A DNA stretch of 64,000 nucleotides from Tretioscincus oriximinensis (taxonomy: Eukaryota > Chordata > Lepidosauria > Squamata > Gymnophthalmidae): positions 359,655-423,654 of the forward strand of contig JAJVDF010000651.1 in assembly GCA_022410635.1 (NCBI GenBank). The letters run 5' to 3'. The notes below the pieces were generated by a model. That model ran no database searches and was not told where the DNA came from. It worked only from the letters and a program-made list of their open reading frames with translations. The translations under genes and the position numbers were made by a program. Shown piece after piece: positions 1 to 11,198 of this stretch (the stretch's first letter is position 1; each line of letters opens with the position of its first letter).

Positions 1-408
1 ATTCACACCCCTAAATAGCTTTCCAATTTTCCTCCAAGCCATGCCATCCAAACTGGACCTATCAAGAAATTAGATTATCTCACCTCTCAGACTGTTTCAT
101 TCTAAGGTCCGGCTACCTTTTCAGAACACTATTAAAGAAAGTATCCATTCTTTCGTGGACAGAAGAAAAAAAGTTTTCTTTCTTTTCTTCAATGGATGGA
201 GGAAATGTGTGAAGCATTTAGTGGAGCAATGCCGCTCACTCTTGACCACTTCTTTAACCTGTTTCAGTATTTTAACAGAGATATTGGAGTTCAAAGTCTA
301 TGCCTCAGCCATAGAAGGAATAAGCACCCTCTACTGGCCTTGGATTCAGCCAACACTGCTGTTCAAAAGGAAATAAATTTGCAAGTAAATAAAAGGGCAC
401 TATCATAA

Positions 409-706
409 CGTGATGGGGAAGATAGAATAGATGTAAACCTTTGGACATAAAACAACTTTGTAAGTCGTTCTAAGTCCCTTTAGGTGAGAAAGGCAGGGTA
501 TAAAAGCTAGATTATCCTTCTTCGCTGGTATCCTACCTTCTTCACTGATATTAGACAATATTTCAAAAATGACTCTTATGGTTGGTACTATCGCAAAACT
601 AGTGGGGAAAATAGAATAGATGTAAGCTTTCAGGGAAAAAAGAACCTTGTAAGCCGCTCTGAGTCCCTTTGGATGAGAGGAGCGGAATATAAAAACTAGA
701 TGCTTT
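409..706 (+). repeat. Two partial SINE tails in tandem
   Basis: Two similar segments (about 409-530 and 598-706) each run from a 'ggggaagatagaatagatgtaa'-like start through 'agtccctttgg' to a 'tataaaa(a)ctagat' end. They are the reverse complement of the non-tRNA half of the SINE at 1476-1755, 2989-3266 and 34681-34984. They lack the tRNA-like head, so they are 5'-truncated copies on the + strand. The rest of 1-1360 shows no gene I can support. Confidence 0.6.
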
Positions 707-1364
707 TTTAAAAATCTCTGGAAAAGTGCAGTTCTACTCTATCAAATATGAGGGTGGATTCATTTCCAGTCAGCATACTGAAAATGAGGGCAATAGCAAA
801 AATAACATTTTTGTGCATTCTCCCTCCCATCTTTTCCACTCTTCTGCATTTAACAGGAGTGAGTCAACCTCTTCTTCCTTGATCCACATCTGCAGTTTTT
901 ATATCTTCTTATTGATGTTTCAATCTGAGGTCACCAAAGATTTTGCCACCTTCAAGAGTGACTATTCCAAGCCAGAAATGGTGTAACCTGCAAATAAAGC
1001 AAGTCGCAAGTTGCCACGTGAGCCCACTCACCTGGGAGCACTCTGGTTGGCTGCTGCCATATTTTTGTCATTCGGAAGTGACCACAGAAAACATGGTGGC
1101 GATGATGCGCTTCCTGCGCAACGCTGCCTGTAAAATGAGGTGCTGGTGCCATTTTTCTTCCTTTTTCCTTTCCCTCCCTTCCCACCCTTTTTTCCTTTCC
1201 TTCGTCATGGCTAGTGAGGCAGGTGTGCAATTTGGCTGGCCAAAAAAGGGATAATGCTCAGAACAGCTTTTTCAATAGAATACAAGTAAATTTCAAACAT
1301 TGCTCCCATATGGTATGTAGAATCCATGTTTTCCATTCCGAGGCTACATCCCCACATCACTTAT

Positions 1365-1467
1365 TTATTCCATTATAACTGGATATTCTCCAATAAAGCA
1401 CTATGGGGACAGATTTATTCCAGACTAGCCGTGCTTTATTGTGGAATATCTAGTTATAGTGGAATAA
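1365..1467. mobile_element. Hairpin (palindromic) MITE-like element
   Basis: Two 37-base arms (1365-1401 and 1431-1467) are inverted copies of each other with about four mismatches, separated by a 29-base loop. The outer end reads TTATTCCA and the inner end AATAAAGCAC. Related 'ttattcca/tggaataa' fragments occur near 23690-23900, 30900-30945, 35585-35665 and 48460-48575, so it looks like a dispersed non-autonomous family. No transposase or clear target-site duplication is visible. Confidence 0.6.
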
Positions 1468-1475
1468 AAAATAAG

Positions 1476-1755
1476 AAGAAGAACTGGGTTCTTATACCCA
1501 GCTTTTCTCACCTTTCAAAGGGACTCAAAGCGGCTTACAAGGGTATTATGCCTAAAGGCTAACATTCTATCTTCCCCACCAGGCTCTGGTGGTTCCCATG
1601 TATCTACTTGCAGTCGTTGCAATTCATGCTTTCGAATAGCTGGGTTGGCTAGAGCCACAGGCTAGTGGAAGGTGCTCACCCTTCCCCACATCTGACACAG
1701 AGCTTCGAAACCCCATCTCACAAATGAGAGATGAATTCCTAAGCGACTTAAGTGA
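1476..1755 (-). mobile_element. tRNA-derived SINE
   Basis: Read on the minus strand, the element starts with a tRNA-like head containing a B-box-like GGTTTCGAAGC. It continues through a unique body and ends in a 'cgggtataagaac' tail followed by (ctt)n. The same unit recurs at 2989-3266 and 34681-34984, and its head recurs at 16644-16770. The order of parts fits a Pol III SINE. I cannot assign it to a named family without a repeat library. Confidence 0.65.
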
Positions 1756-2047
1756 TGTGGACATGGAGTCCAAGTTTCCCAAACCTCCCAAGTTGAATTA
1801 GTGATAAGGCATCATAAGTGCTTTAACCACTTCATCAGGGTCCAGCCAATTTCTCTTTCTTCTCCGTCTTTCTCCTAATGCAGGGTTATTTTAAGCACTT
1901 TTTATTCTGAAGGAGAAAGTATGTTCTTGTCAGTTTTTTTTTCTTTTTTCTCTGAAAGCAGAATGGAAGATCAAATATTCAATTGCCGTATTGTAGTTTT
2001 GTATTTGTACACTGGTAGAAATTATTGTATTTGTTTTTTACTTTCAG

Positions 2048-2490
2048 TACCATGGAATTGTATCTAAAGACAATCATCGATCTGATCAACCATCTGATGC
2101 CACACCTCCTCCTCTTGAGACTTTGTTTGTTTTATCTTTTCACACTCCAAGCCAACATCATCTTCAGAGTGATTTGGATGAAAAGAATAATCCTGTTCCA
2201 TTGCAGGAAAGCAAAACAAAGGTGCAGTTATCCTATGGTTTTGGTAGTGGAAATGGAAAGAGACATAAATATTCTGAGTTGTGCAGTGGGTATTATAAAT
2301 CATGATACTCCATACAAGTATGTTTAAAAGTGCTGCATATAAAGGCTATAAATCCAGAGAAGAATGTCTTAAAGGAAATCTACTTGTACTGCATCAGCAG
2401 CTCAAGGCTAATTTTATCGTCGCTGCTGGAAGCACACAATGGCCTTTCAATAGGGATTCAGTTTTTAATCTGCAGACAATATATTAATCT
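2048..2490 (+). other. Unassigned ORF cluster, possible exon or pseudogene
   Basis: After a good acceptor (tttactttcag ending at 2047) an open frame runs to a TGA at 2303-2305. It is polar and protein-like, with segments such as SDATPPPLETLF and QLSYGFGSGNGK. A second open frame (2302-2487, with EECLKGNLLVLHQQLK) takes over at that point, as if one coding sequence had suffered a frameshift. I do not recognise the protein. It could be a processed-pseudogene fragment, an upstream exon of the lectin gene, or chance. Confidence 0.25.
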
Positions 2491-2857
2491 GATTGTGTTA
2501 ACCATGATGCAGTATTGATTTACTGCTTCCATGTGAAATTCCACGTCCTCTATCTTCTGTCCAGGTGTCTCATAAAATTGATTATAGATTACAATGATGA
2601 TGGTTTAGTTAGGAAGAAATTTCTGCTTCTAATACTTTTAGTACCCTAACCTGCACATATTTCTTATTAATATTTATTTAAATGATACACAACAAATGTA
2701 GGCAAAGTATAACCATTCAGATCTTGCTGTACCTTGACTTTAGTTTGATCTTATTTTTGAGCCATGTTCCCCCATTCGTCCTACCTGTATTTACTGAAAT
2801 AAGGAGTTTGGACCATGCAATCTATCCCAAATGAAGTGACCAATGTCTTTTAGACAG

Positions 2858-2998
2858 GTAGTAGTAGTAGTACTACTACTACTAGTAGTAGTAGTAGTAG
2901 TATTAGTAGTAAGAAGGTGGTGGCTCTTCTTGTTCTTCTTGTTCTTGTTCTTGTTATTCTTCTTCTTCTACTACTATTACTACTACTACCCGACTTTT
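2858..2998. repeat. Compound microsatellite (TAG/CTA, CTT)
   Basis: Runs of gtagtagtag, tactactac, ttcttcttc and actactact follow one another and lead directly into the tail end of the SINE at 2989. This looks like an expanded, mutated SINE tail. Confidence 0.8.
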
Positions 2999-3266
2999 CT
3001 CACCTTTCAAAAGGACTCAAAGTGGCTCACAACGGTATTTTTCACCTGAATGCTTACATTCTATCTTCCCCACCAGTCTATGGTGGTTTCCATGTATCTA
3101 CTTGCAGTCAGTTGCAATTTCTTGCAATTCATGCTTTCGAATAATTGGGTTGGCTAGAGCTACTGGCTAGTAGGAGGTGTTCATCCCTCCCCACATCTGA
3201 CACAGGGCTTCGGAACCCTATCTCCCAGATGAGAGACGGATTCCTAAGTGACTGAGCCATTCGTGC
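2989..3266 (-). mobile_element. tRNA-derived SINE, second copy
   Basis: Near-full copy of the SINE at 1476-1755, in the same minus orientation. The tRNA-like head with the 'agggcttcggaaccctatctcc' block (on the + strand) lies near 3201-3230. It ends about 95 bases before the first lectin-domain exon. Confidence 0.65.
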
Positions 3267-3360
3267 CTAGTACTATCTGCGCAGTGGTGATTGTTCCTGT
3301 ATGGGAATGTGTTGGCTTTGCTTTAGTGGAAAGTAGCTCATATTATGTTCTGTTTCATAG

Positions 3361-3476
3361 AAAAATAAATCCAAGAAGTGTCCCCTTCACTGGATACTCA
3401 GAGACAAGTATTGTTACATGGTCAGTTCTGTTAGAAATGTATCCTGGGAAATTGCTGAAACAGCCTGTAAAAAATG
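3361..3476 (+). CDS. Lectin gene exon: first third of CTLD
   Basis: Acceptor ends at 3360 (gtttcatag); donor gtaaga begins at 3477. The exon is 116 bases, starts in phase 0 and ends two bases into a codon. It encodes the entry cysteine (KCPLHW), the CY pair and the W..A...C helix (SWEIAETAC). It belongs to a multi-exon protein because no start codon is implied here. Confidence 0.75.
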
Positions 3477-6400
3477 GTAAGAAAAAACAAGAAATAAATG
3501 TTGCTAATTTTATATTGGATCTTATGATAAGCTGTAAAATAACACAAGAGTGCTGTTCTGATGCATAATTTAATATATCTCCAATCCTAAAGAACTGGAC
3601 TACAGCAGGAAAAAAAGATTCCCCCCCGCTTTATTCCAGTTCTTTAAGACTGCAGATGGATTAAAAATAGATGCCAGAACAACACCAAGGCTACTCTAGA
3701 GAGATGGCAAATATTCTGAATGTGTAAGAGATTGGACAATGTCATAAAATTGAATGAGTGGGTCAATTTTAGGTGGCAAGTTCTTTTCCTCTCCAACTGA
3801 ATTTGAATATGGGACCTGGGAAAGAGAGTCCCAAACCTGAGGACAGATGTAAGAATCAAGGCTGCCATGAGTTACTAGGATTTTACTGAGAAGGTATTTA
3901 GTTACTGGCCTTTATGTAAGATACAGGCAGAATTAAGCTTGCTGTCTCTGGGTAATACAGTGGGCTCTAGTGAAGCCTCCCTCTCCCTCCCCTCTTGCTC
4001 CTTCTACCCTCCCTCTCCCTTCCTTCCTTCCTTCCTCCCCCTCCTCTCTTTCTCAGTCCGCTCTCCTCTCTTCCCATTCCTTTACTCCACCTCCGTCTCC
4101 CACTTCCTCTGTCCATCCAACCTCTGTCCCCATCTTCCTTTCTCCCCTCCATCCCTCTTTCCCCCCTTTCTCCACCCTTCCTTTCTATCTTCCTTCCTCT
4201 CCTTCCTCTCCCTCTTTCTCTACTTCCTTCCTTCTTTCCCTTCTCCCTCCCCCTCTTTCTCCCCCTTAATTTCTTCTATCCTCCCCTCCTCCTTTCCCCT
4301 CCTCCCCTTCAGTTCCCCTCTCCTCCTCTTTCCCTCTTCCCATTCATTCTTTCCATATACCCATGCTCCCTTCTCCTCCTTTCCTCCTCTCCTCTTCTCT
4401 GTCTCCTTTCCTTCATCCTCTCTTCCCTACTTTTTTTTCCTCTCCCTTCCTCCCCTTCTCCCTCCCCCTGTTCCCCCTTTCTTCCTTCCATCCTACTGTC
4501 CTCCCTCCTCCTTCCTTTCTCCCCTCCCCTCTCTCCCCTGGGAGGGAAACACCCCTTCCTTCATCTCCTTCTCCCTCCTCTTCCTCCCCTCCCTTCCAAC
4601 CACCCTCTCTCTCTCTCCCTCCCTCTTCTCTTCCTCCCTAACCCTAACCCTAACCCTAACCCTCCCTCCCTAGCTTTAGGCCTAGTAAACAGTAATGATC
4701 TAAATGGATTTCATGTGTGATCTTTACCATTTGTGCTCCAGCGTTCTGTTGTGCATGCATCTAGCACACCCTATGATGTTTGTTCCCTTATGACTTTCCA
4801 AGCAGGTCATTTTGAGCCATAGCTGCTGGCCATGCAGTTATTTGATAACTGCCTTATTTGCAGACTTACATTGTTTCCAAAAATAGAAAATTATAGGTCA
4901 TCCTAGCAGTTCTTGTGTATCTCCAGTACCTGGAAGGTCTTGAACATGGACCATGATCAGGAAGTCACCAAATTCTGTGATGGAGGGAGAGATAGGCTGT
5001 GACATTATTAAGGGAAAACCATGTGTATTAAGGAAAAAGAGGAAGAGGATCAAACCAAATGTTGTTCAACTCAAATGCTTCCAGACTGAACATACCGTTT
5101 TAGAGCCGTATCCCAGTGCTAATAGTATTTCCCTAATTTGCAGTAGGTATGGAAAATCAAGGTTGAGGAGAGAAAGAACCTTTCTGTCTCTTCTATTTTA
5201 TGGCGGTGCTGTTCCAATTGGTAGCAAATGCAGCACAAAAGTTTTCTCTGCCATTCTCAGGCAATGTGAATGGTCTGTATGATTGTTCTTTAGCCCTACA
5301 TATTTGTCGTACATTTGGTCATACATATTTGTAATGTGTGAGGCATCCAGAGTTGCAGATTGACCCTTTTGTTCACCATCTAGGCAGTTCCCCATAGATT
5401 TACTGCTCTGCCATGTAATAGTAATGCTGGCAGCAGTGTCTACAGATTGTTACAATGTAAACAGATGTTGCCTGGTAACACGCAATGTATGTATTCTTAA
5501 CCATGTTGTTAAGTTAGAATTGGCAGTTCCACTAGCAATTTTTAGATATGTTTCAGTCCATTGTATTTTTCAAAAAATGGTTTTTATAGTATATGAATTA
5601 TACATACCATTATTATTTATACAGATATACCATTTAGGAAACCTTTTTATAATAAAAATTTTACTGGAGGCTTTTTATTATTTCAGACTTGTAAACTCTC
5701 AATTGGACTTGCAAACTTTAAGAGAGAACATACTGTAGCCTTAAACTGGCTTTCTTTCATTTTTGTTTCTTGGGGATGTTTTGTTTCTGCCATACAGGTC
5801 TAGTGGCCATCTTACAAGTGTTCATTCCCCAAGAGAGATGATTTGGCTTTGGAAACTTGCTGATAAGCAGCCATTTTGGATTGGTAAGTTACAAATGTTC
5901 AATACACAAGGCCACATCTCTTGAAATGTAGTGTATTAAATGCTTTTGAAATATGGTCTGCTCTGCCAGAGTATATATGATCCATACCTATTACTATGTT
6001 AGTATTTCACACTCTGCTATAGACTAAACTTAAGATTTATTGAATTCAGTATGACTTCTCAACAATGGAGCTACTTCAGATAAAAAATAATAATAAATGA
6101 GTCTCAGGTAAGCTTACAATAAATCTGTCTTTTTTATTTCTTTATGGGCTTTGAGTTTAGTCTGATTTCAAATCCACGATACCAATGAAACTTACTCTCA
6201 AATGTAGACAGAATTTTCCTACTTTTAATGCAGGAAGCATTATTAAAAAAACAGGAGATACTTTTGATTGGGCAAATAATGTGTTTATGCCAGCTTTTGA
6301 AATTAATGACAGTGGTACATTTGGTGGGCTAAAGGGAAACAGGCTCCGTGAGACCGNATATAGTAATAATATAACATTTATTAAACTTAATATACAATTG

Positions 6401-8500
6401 TCTTCAAGTATAACGTCGGATCGTAGAACAATATCGGATCATAGAACAATATTGGAACTATAAAAGGCCATAGTATGAGGTAGGAGTGTGTAAGGAAGCG
6501 CATCTGGCTGACAGTCCCGCACAGCCCCGCATTGGGGCGCTCCAGGGACTAACGCCATTCACCCTTTGGAATGGCCACATCCACTGCTTGCTTCCCACGA
6601 GCCCCGCCTGGCCCACNCGGCACCAGACGGGTAACACCCAACTTGCTCACATGNCCAACTCTGCCATTCACCCTTTGGAATGGCCACATCCGCTGCTCGC
6701 TTCCCGCGAGCCCCGCCTGGCCCACCTGGCACCAGATGGATAACACCCAACTTGCTCACGTGNCCAACTCTGCCATTCACCCTTTGGAATGGCCACATCC
6801 GCTGCTCGCTTCCCGCGAGCCCCGCCTGGCCCACCCGGCACCAGACGGGTAACACCCAACTTGCTCACGTGNCCAACTCTGCCATTCACCCTTTGTGATG
6901 GCCACATCCGCTGCTCGCTTCCGGCGAGCCCCGCCTGGCCCACCCGACACCAGACGGGTAACACCCAACTTGCTCACGTGCCCAACTCTGCCCAGCCCTT
7001 GCTTAAGGCAGTCACCAGTTGGCACCTCAGTGAGCTCCGCCCAGCCCAATGNTTGAGGCGGACCAAACGAGGATCAAGGAGGTTTTTTCGGGGCTCTCAA
7101 GACGGCAGCCTATATTGAAGCACCCCCTCCCCAATTCAGGATCACGATTGGCTTCATTCCGTGCCTTAGGCAAGCCATGTGACGCTGAACCCCTTTAGAG
7201 GGGCCCTCACAACATTTTTGGGATAGTTAAGGGAAATCTGTCCACCAGTTAAAACTATCCCAACAACATCTAGTGAGGGCAGAGGCGTGCTTAAATACCA
7301 GCGCTGATGCTCCGCCTCTCCCTAGCTCTCATGCAGCCGGAGCGAGCCTTCCTGGGGCAATTTTACCCCAGAAGATGCCGCACCGGCTGCTTACTGGCCG
7401 TTCCCTTCGCCCCCAAAGCGCGTTTCCAGGTATTTGCAACAATCAAACTTAGAGAGCTCTGTATTTCACATTGGTCAGGGATACTGGTACAACACATTAA
7501 ATGTATTGTCACGGCTCCCTAAAATGGACTAAAATAGAGCACATTAATGAACACTTTATGTGTTGCAATGCTGGCTAATTCACATTAGCTGTAGGAAATT
7601 TGTAACTCATGGGAGGAGCTTTAAACTTACTTTTGCAATTGCTGTGACTCTTCTCTGGAGCTCCTCTGCATCTGCTGGTCTTCTCTGCTGGATAATGCTT
7701 TCATCTATGGGCTTTTTCACAGACAATGGGCAAGCATTTGAATTCTGCAGAAGCCCTGCCTGCCTGTGATTAACATGAAGTGCCAACATGTCATCAAGCA
7801 GAGTAGAGAGAACATTTGCATGGAGAAGGGAGTAAATCACTTCTAAAATTGATTAGCCTCCTCTGTGCAAATGTATGGGGCTGCAACCTATCCAGATTGA
7901 GCTAAAATACATTTACTAAAGCAGTTCAAGCCAGGTGCATTAAGTGCAAATAGGGCCTTAGTAGTTTCTTTAATCCATGATGCAACCCCTCCCCCCTTTT
8001 ATCTCTTACTATTGTGCTGCTTTTAATTTTCTGTTAGTCACTCTGGGGCCTTTGGTGAAGGGCGGGACATAAATTCCTAAAAATAAATAAATAAATTACA
8101 AAGGAAGTTGTGGATTTATTTAATTATATTAGGAATTTATATCACGCCCTTCACCAAAGGTCTTCGGGCAGGTAACAGAACATTAAAAGCAACACAAAGA
8201 ACACATTAGTAAAATATTTAAAATTTGCAATGAGAAATTAATTATTGCTTTTTTCCAATTTCAGGCTTAAAGCAAGATGATGAAACAGAGAACTGGGTAT
8301 GGAGTAATGGCCATCCCATGACTTTCCAAAACTTTGTAGATGAAGCAGCAGCACTGAACAAGGTCCAACAGAAATGTGCTTTTGTTCAAACACAGAGAAG
8401 ATGGGTTGTTAGACAATGCAGGCAAAGGCTGAATGGAAAGTATATTTGTTCAGTTCCTTCAATAACTGACACTTCCACCCAGCACATGGAATCTAATTAG
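3361..8500 (+). CDS. C-type lectin-like domain protein, 3' part of gene (FREM1-like CTLD)
   Basis: Three exons (3361-3476, 5798-5883, 8265-8500) join in frame to give one complete C-type lectin-like fold of about 145 residues followed by TAG. Exon borders are acceptor cag/tag and donors gtaaga and gtaagt, with phases 2 and 1 matching exactly. Landmarks in order are CPLHW, KYCYM, SWEIAETAC, GHLTSVHSP, PFWIGL, WVWSNG, a Cys at KCAF, W at RRWVV and the closing cysteine pair ending YICSV. The usual calcium-site motifs (EPN/QPD and WND) are absent, so sugar binding is doubtful. There is no transmembrane segment after the domain; about 15 residues follow the last cysteine. From remembered family features, the WLW...PFWIGL spacing is closest to the C-terminal lectin domain of FREM1, an extracellular-matrix protein, but this is an inference. 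Upstream exons, including any signal peptide, were not found. No AATAAA is seen until 10035. Confidence 0.75.
3976..4672. repeat. Polypyrimidine tract (700 bases) with telomere repeats at its end
   Basis: The + strand is almost entirely C and T for about 700 bases, mostly ccctt, ttcc and cctc blocks. Long open frames here in several registers are composition artefacts. The right end carries the CCCTAA array described separately. The tract lies in the intron between lectin exons 3361-3476 and 5798-5883 and could adopt triplex structures. Confidence 0.9.
4636..4663. repeat. Interstitial telomeric repeat (CCCTAA)4.6
   Basis: Four perfect CCCTAA units plus CCCT sit in tandem at the end of the polypyrimidine tract. 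This is the vertebrate telomere motif at an internal position. Confidence 0.95.
5798..5883 (+). CDS. Lectin gene exon: middle of CTLD
   Basis: The acceptor is ctgccatacag ending at 5797 and the donor is gtaagt at 5884. The 86-base exon uses one base to finish the codon from the previous exon and leaves one base. It encodes GHLTSVHSP, then WLWKLADKQ and PFWIG, the conserved second helix and core strand of the fold. Confidence 0.8.
6340..7300. repeat. Dispersed repeat with internal 109-bp tandem array
   Basis: This GC-rich block has a diverged relative at 11650-12440. Both share an AT-rich start with 'tttatta', then the order 'gcccagccc..gcttaaggca', 'gaggttttt', 'gggctctcaag/gagcttgcaag', 'ccccttaaggggccctca' and 'gggatagtt'. 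Only this copy carries the tandem array at about 6553-6989. No coding motif was recognised. It may be an LTR or a large non-autonomous element, but I cannot classify it. Confidence 0.55.
6553..6989. repeat. Tandem repeat, four 109-bp units
   Basis: Units begin 'gccattcaccctttgg' at 6553, 6663, 6772 and 6881. They are nearly identical over about 109 bases. Single Ns fall at the same register (after 'cacatg/cacgtg') in three units (6654, 6763, 6872), with one more at 6617. This pattern suggests a collapsed or polymorphic array in the assembly. Confidence 0.9.
8035..8165. mobile_element. Two L2-like LINE tails, head to head
   Basis: A + strand tail ('ctttggtgaagggcgggacataaattcct' then (aaat)n) at about 8040-8098 is followed by its inverted copy ('aggaatttatatcacgcccttcaccaaagg') at about 8131-8160. 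The arms could pair as a hairpin. They lie about 100 bases before the last lectin exon. Confidence 0.55.
8265..8500 (+). CDS. Lectin gene last coding exon
   Basis: The acceptor ttttccaatttcag ends at 8264. The exon completes the Gly codon of WIGL and encodes WVWSNG, MTFQNF, KCAFVQ, RRWVVRQC and YICSV. A 15-residue tail follows to TAG at 8498-8500. The cysteines needed for the two core disulphides of the fold are present. Confidence 0.8.
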
Positions 8501-11040
8501 TTCACATGCAATGTTCAAGATAATTTCATGTGATAGTACCAGGAAAGAGAAATGTAACCATATATTTAATGGAATAGTAATGATGTCATGTAAACTCTTT
8601 TATTTTGAGAAAAATAGAATATGTGATAATTTCTGCATATTGCATTCACCTAAGGCACAAAAAGTGGATCAAAAGTGTTTTATAGACAGTAATACAAGAC
8701 ATTGATCTTCTCTCCCATTTTTAATTCACCTTTTCTAGGCCAGAATGTTCATGAGAAGGGAAAGGCCAAATTGGTGTATCACAATCCCATCTGCAAACCT
8801 TCTCTAAAATCACTTTATTCTGTGTGAATGTTGTGTTGGTCCAACAGTAGTTCTATCTTGCTAATATTTGTGCAGTCTAAATGCTTTCCTATAGTGCTAA
8901 AGGTCTCTGTCCGACAGGATAGTGTAAAATATGTGAGAACCCACCCACCACTAATGCACTTTGTCCAGATCAAAGGACTTTCAATATTGGGCCTTGACTT
9001 GGAACCTGAAGGTTTCATGTTTCATACATTGTTCAGTGCACTGCTGAAATGGTTTCCCTAGGAGCTGCAAGAGTAGGAATTTTTATTGGCAGCCTTTCAG
9101 AGCTCTCAGAATCCAGGGGCAGCACTGGACAAGAATCAGTGCTGTTCAATGCTTTATAGACATCTGAACCCATGGACTTCACTTATTTAGACATACTGGT
9201 TTGGTTCACAGACAGACAGTGCAGAAAGATCCTGAATTGTTATAATAAGCAATATTGTGATTTTTTTAAAAAGAAAACAAAACAAAAAGCAGCATCACAA
9301 CTCCACTGGTTGAGATTGTGAGTAAGCCAAGAGGTAAATACAATATATACAGTATATCTTAAGTAATGCCATAGAGAAATTTGAGGCATAGTGGAGAAAT
9401 TAGGTCCACTATTTTATTCAAATATAAAAGTCAGAATTTATTTGTTTAGTTTTCCACAGGAGGCATGGAATTTACTCTAATCATATCTTATAAGCCTAGT
9501 ACTAAAAATGGCAGAAGGTTTGGAAGGAATGAAAAATGCCCAATTAATAATGATATATTTAGTTTTAACTTCTTCAGCTATGACCCCCTCCAGACAAGCT
9601 GTTAAAATATGCTATTTTTTAAAAACAAATGCACATCCTTACATATCTGTAATATTCCACATCAGAGCATATGAAATCAGTGAGAAAGATGTATTCCCAT
9701 TACATTGCACATCTGATAAGTTTTCAGGGCACCCTAATGTTCCCTTGTACATCTGCCTGGAAATATGGTGGAGCCCTTGCAAGTACCTGCCTGTTCCCAC
9801 TGCTGAACGCAATGAAAATGCTTTTTAATGGGGTTAAAAATGAGTCTACAATGATGTCTGAAGAAATGTAGTATCAGGAAAAAGTGGGACAACAGGGCTT
9901 TTCAACAAATGGATTATTGCCATTCTGTGAGCATTTGAGGCAGAATCTTCCTGATAAAACTATCATCTGGAAGGGGCCCCATGACTCAGTTACATGATAT
10001 TGTTTCAAACTGATTGTTATGCATAGTAACATTTAATAAATGTTATACATTTTTATATGTGTGTGTGTGTGTGTCCACTTGTCCAGTGATATCCATACCA
10101 ATTTATAGAAATCCAGTGCAGTTGTGAGTAGGTTTCAGAGCATTTAACACCAAACATTATGCTGTGGAAATCCCTGTAGGGCAGACCAGATTTCACTACA
10201 GCATTAAGAGCAAAAAGAGAGCATTAATTAAAAGGTACTGGAAAGAGAGATATTTAAATTTGCATATACTTTGTATATCCTGATAAATGAATAGTTGTAA
10301 ATATTCATAGAGCAAATAAAACTTAAAATACATGATTATGGACACCAAGAAATGTAGACACCTGTTTAGTTTACTATCACAGCTATTTTTAACTTGTTTA
10401 TTTACACAAACACATTCTTACTGTTCTTCCTTTCACATTTTCCTATTTCTTATTTCCTATGTCAGACTTCTTTCTGGGCAACTTTACCGCTGATACACAA
10501 AATTAGCTGCACCCTTGTGAGAGATTTTTTAAACCTTTCCAACAGTTTTGTGAACATAGGGAACACACGAATAAGCAGTATTTTAAAATGAATATTAAAT
10601 CTCATTTTTCAGTAGAATGTGAAAATAATTTTTAAAAACTTAATTTTTTTTCCTTGTGTTTCAAATGCTCTATATAACATATTGTACATAAACAAACAGA
10701 TGTGTCTTTTAATACTCACGAATAAATGAGTTGTAAATTATCCTATTCTGGTAACAAAATTTAGAGATTAGATTTTTGGGGGATAGAAACAGTACAGCTC
10801 AATTTAAAAGCATAAGAATATGAGAAGAGCACTACTGGACTAGGCCACAGACCACTTAATACAGCATCCTGCCTCAAATCGTGACCTACCAACTGTGTAT
10901 GTCAAAGCATCTCAAGCAAATGACAAAGCAAAAACTGTCAATTGCTCTCAACACCCTGCAAATAGCTTTTAGAGACTTGCTGGCGATTTCTTCAATTTGA
11001 ATGCAGTACCTGGGTGCTACGCTTGCTGCCCATTAGCTTC
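8501..11040. other. Intergenic, mostly featureless
   Basis: This stretch holds the presumed 3' UTR of the lectin gene, AATAAA at 10035-10040, a short (TG)n at about 10058-10074 and a decayed CR1 tail at about 10808-10900 ('cataagaatatgagaagagcactactgg'). I see no coding exon. Confidence 0.5.
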
Positions 11041-11046
11041 AGAGGC

Positions 11047-11198
11047 CCTGTCCCCACTGAGACTTATTATGGGCTGTATCTCTGGACAGAGCTTGGCCAT
11101 CCACATGCCATTCAGGACTTGCCATAGTCTACACAAGCATGTAGATGGCAGGCTCTTATTCCAAGATGTAGCCCATAATAAGGCCCAATGGGGACAGG
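11047..11198. mobile_element. Palindromic MITE-like element
   Basis: Inverted arms 11047-11081 and 11164-11198 (CCTGTCCCCA...TTATTATGGGCT) match over 35 bases with about five mismatches. The interior 'gacagagcttggcca.ccacatgcca' recurs at about 42769-42796, so the family is dispersed. No transposase is present. Confidence 0.6.

Noticed and set aside
2025..2327. Frame starting MELYLKTIIDL with a signal-like hydrophobic start
   Set aside because: The hydrophobic run is the shifted translation of the more protein-like neighbouring frame, and there is no promoter or splice support.
3939..4720. Long proline/serine/leucine-rich open frames (up to 244 codons)
   Set aside because: They are produced in several frames at once by the polypyrimidine tract and have no protein signature.
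6486..7118. Overlapping open frames on both strands
   Set aside because: They repeat every 109 bases and arise from the tandem array, with Ns in them.
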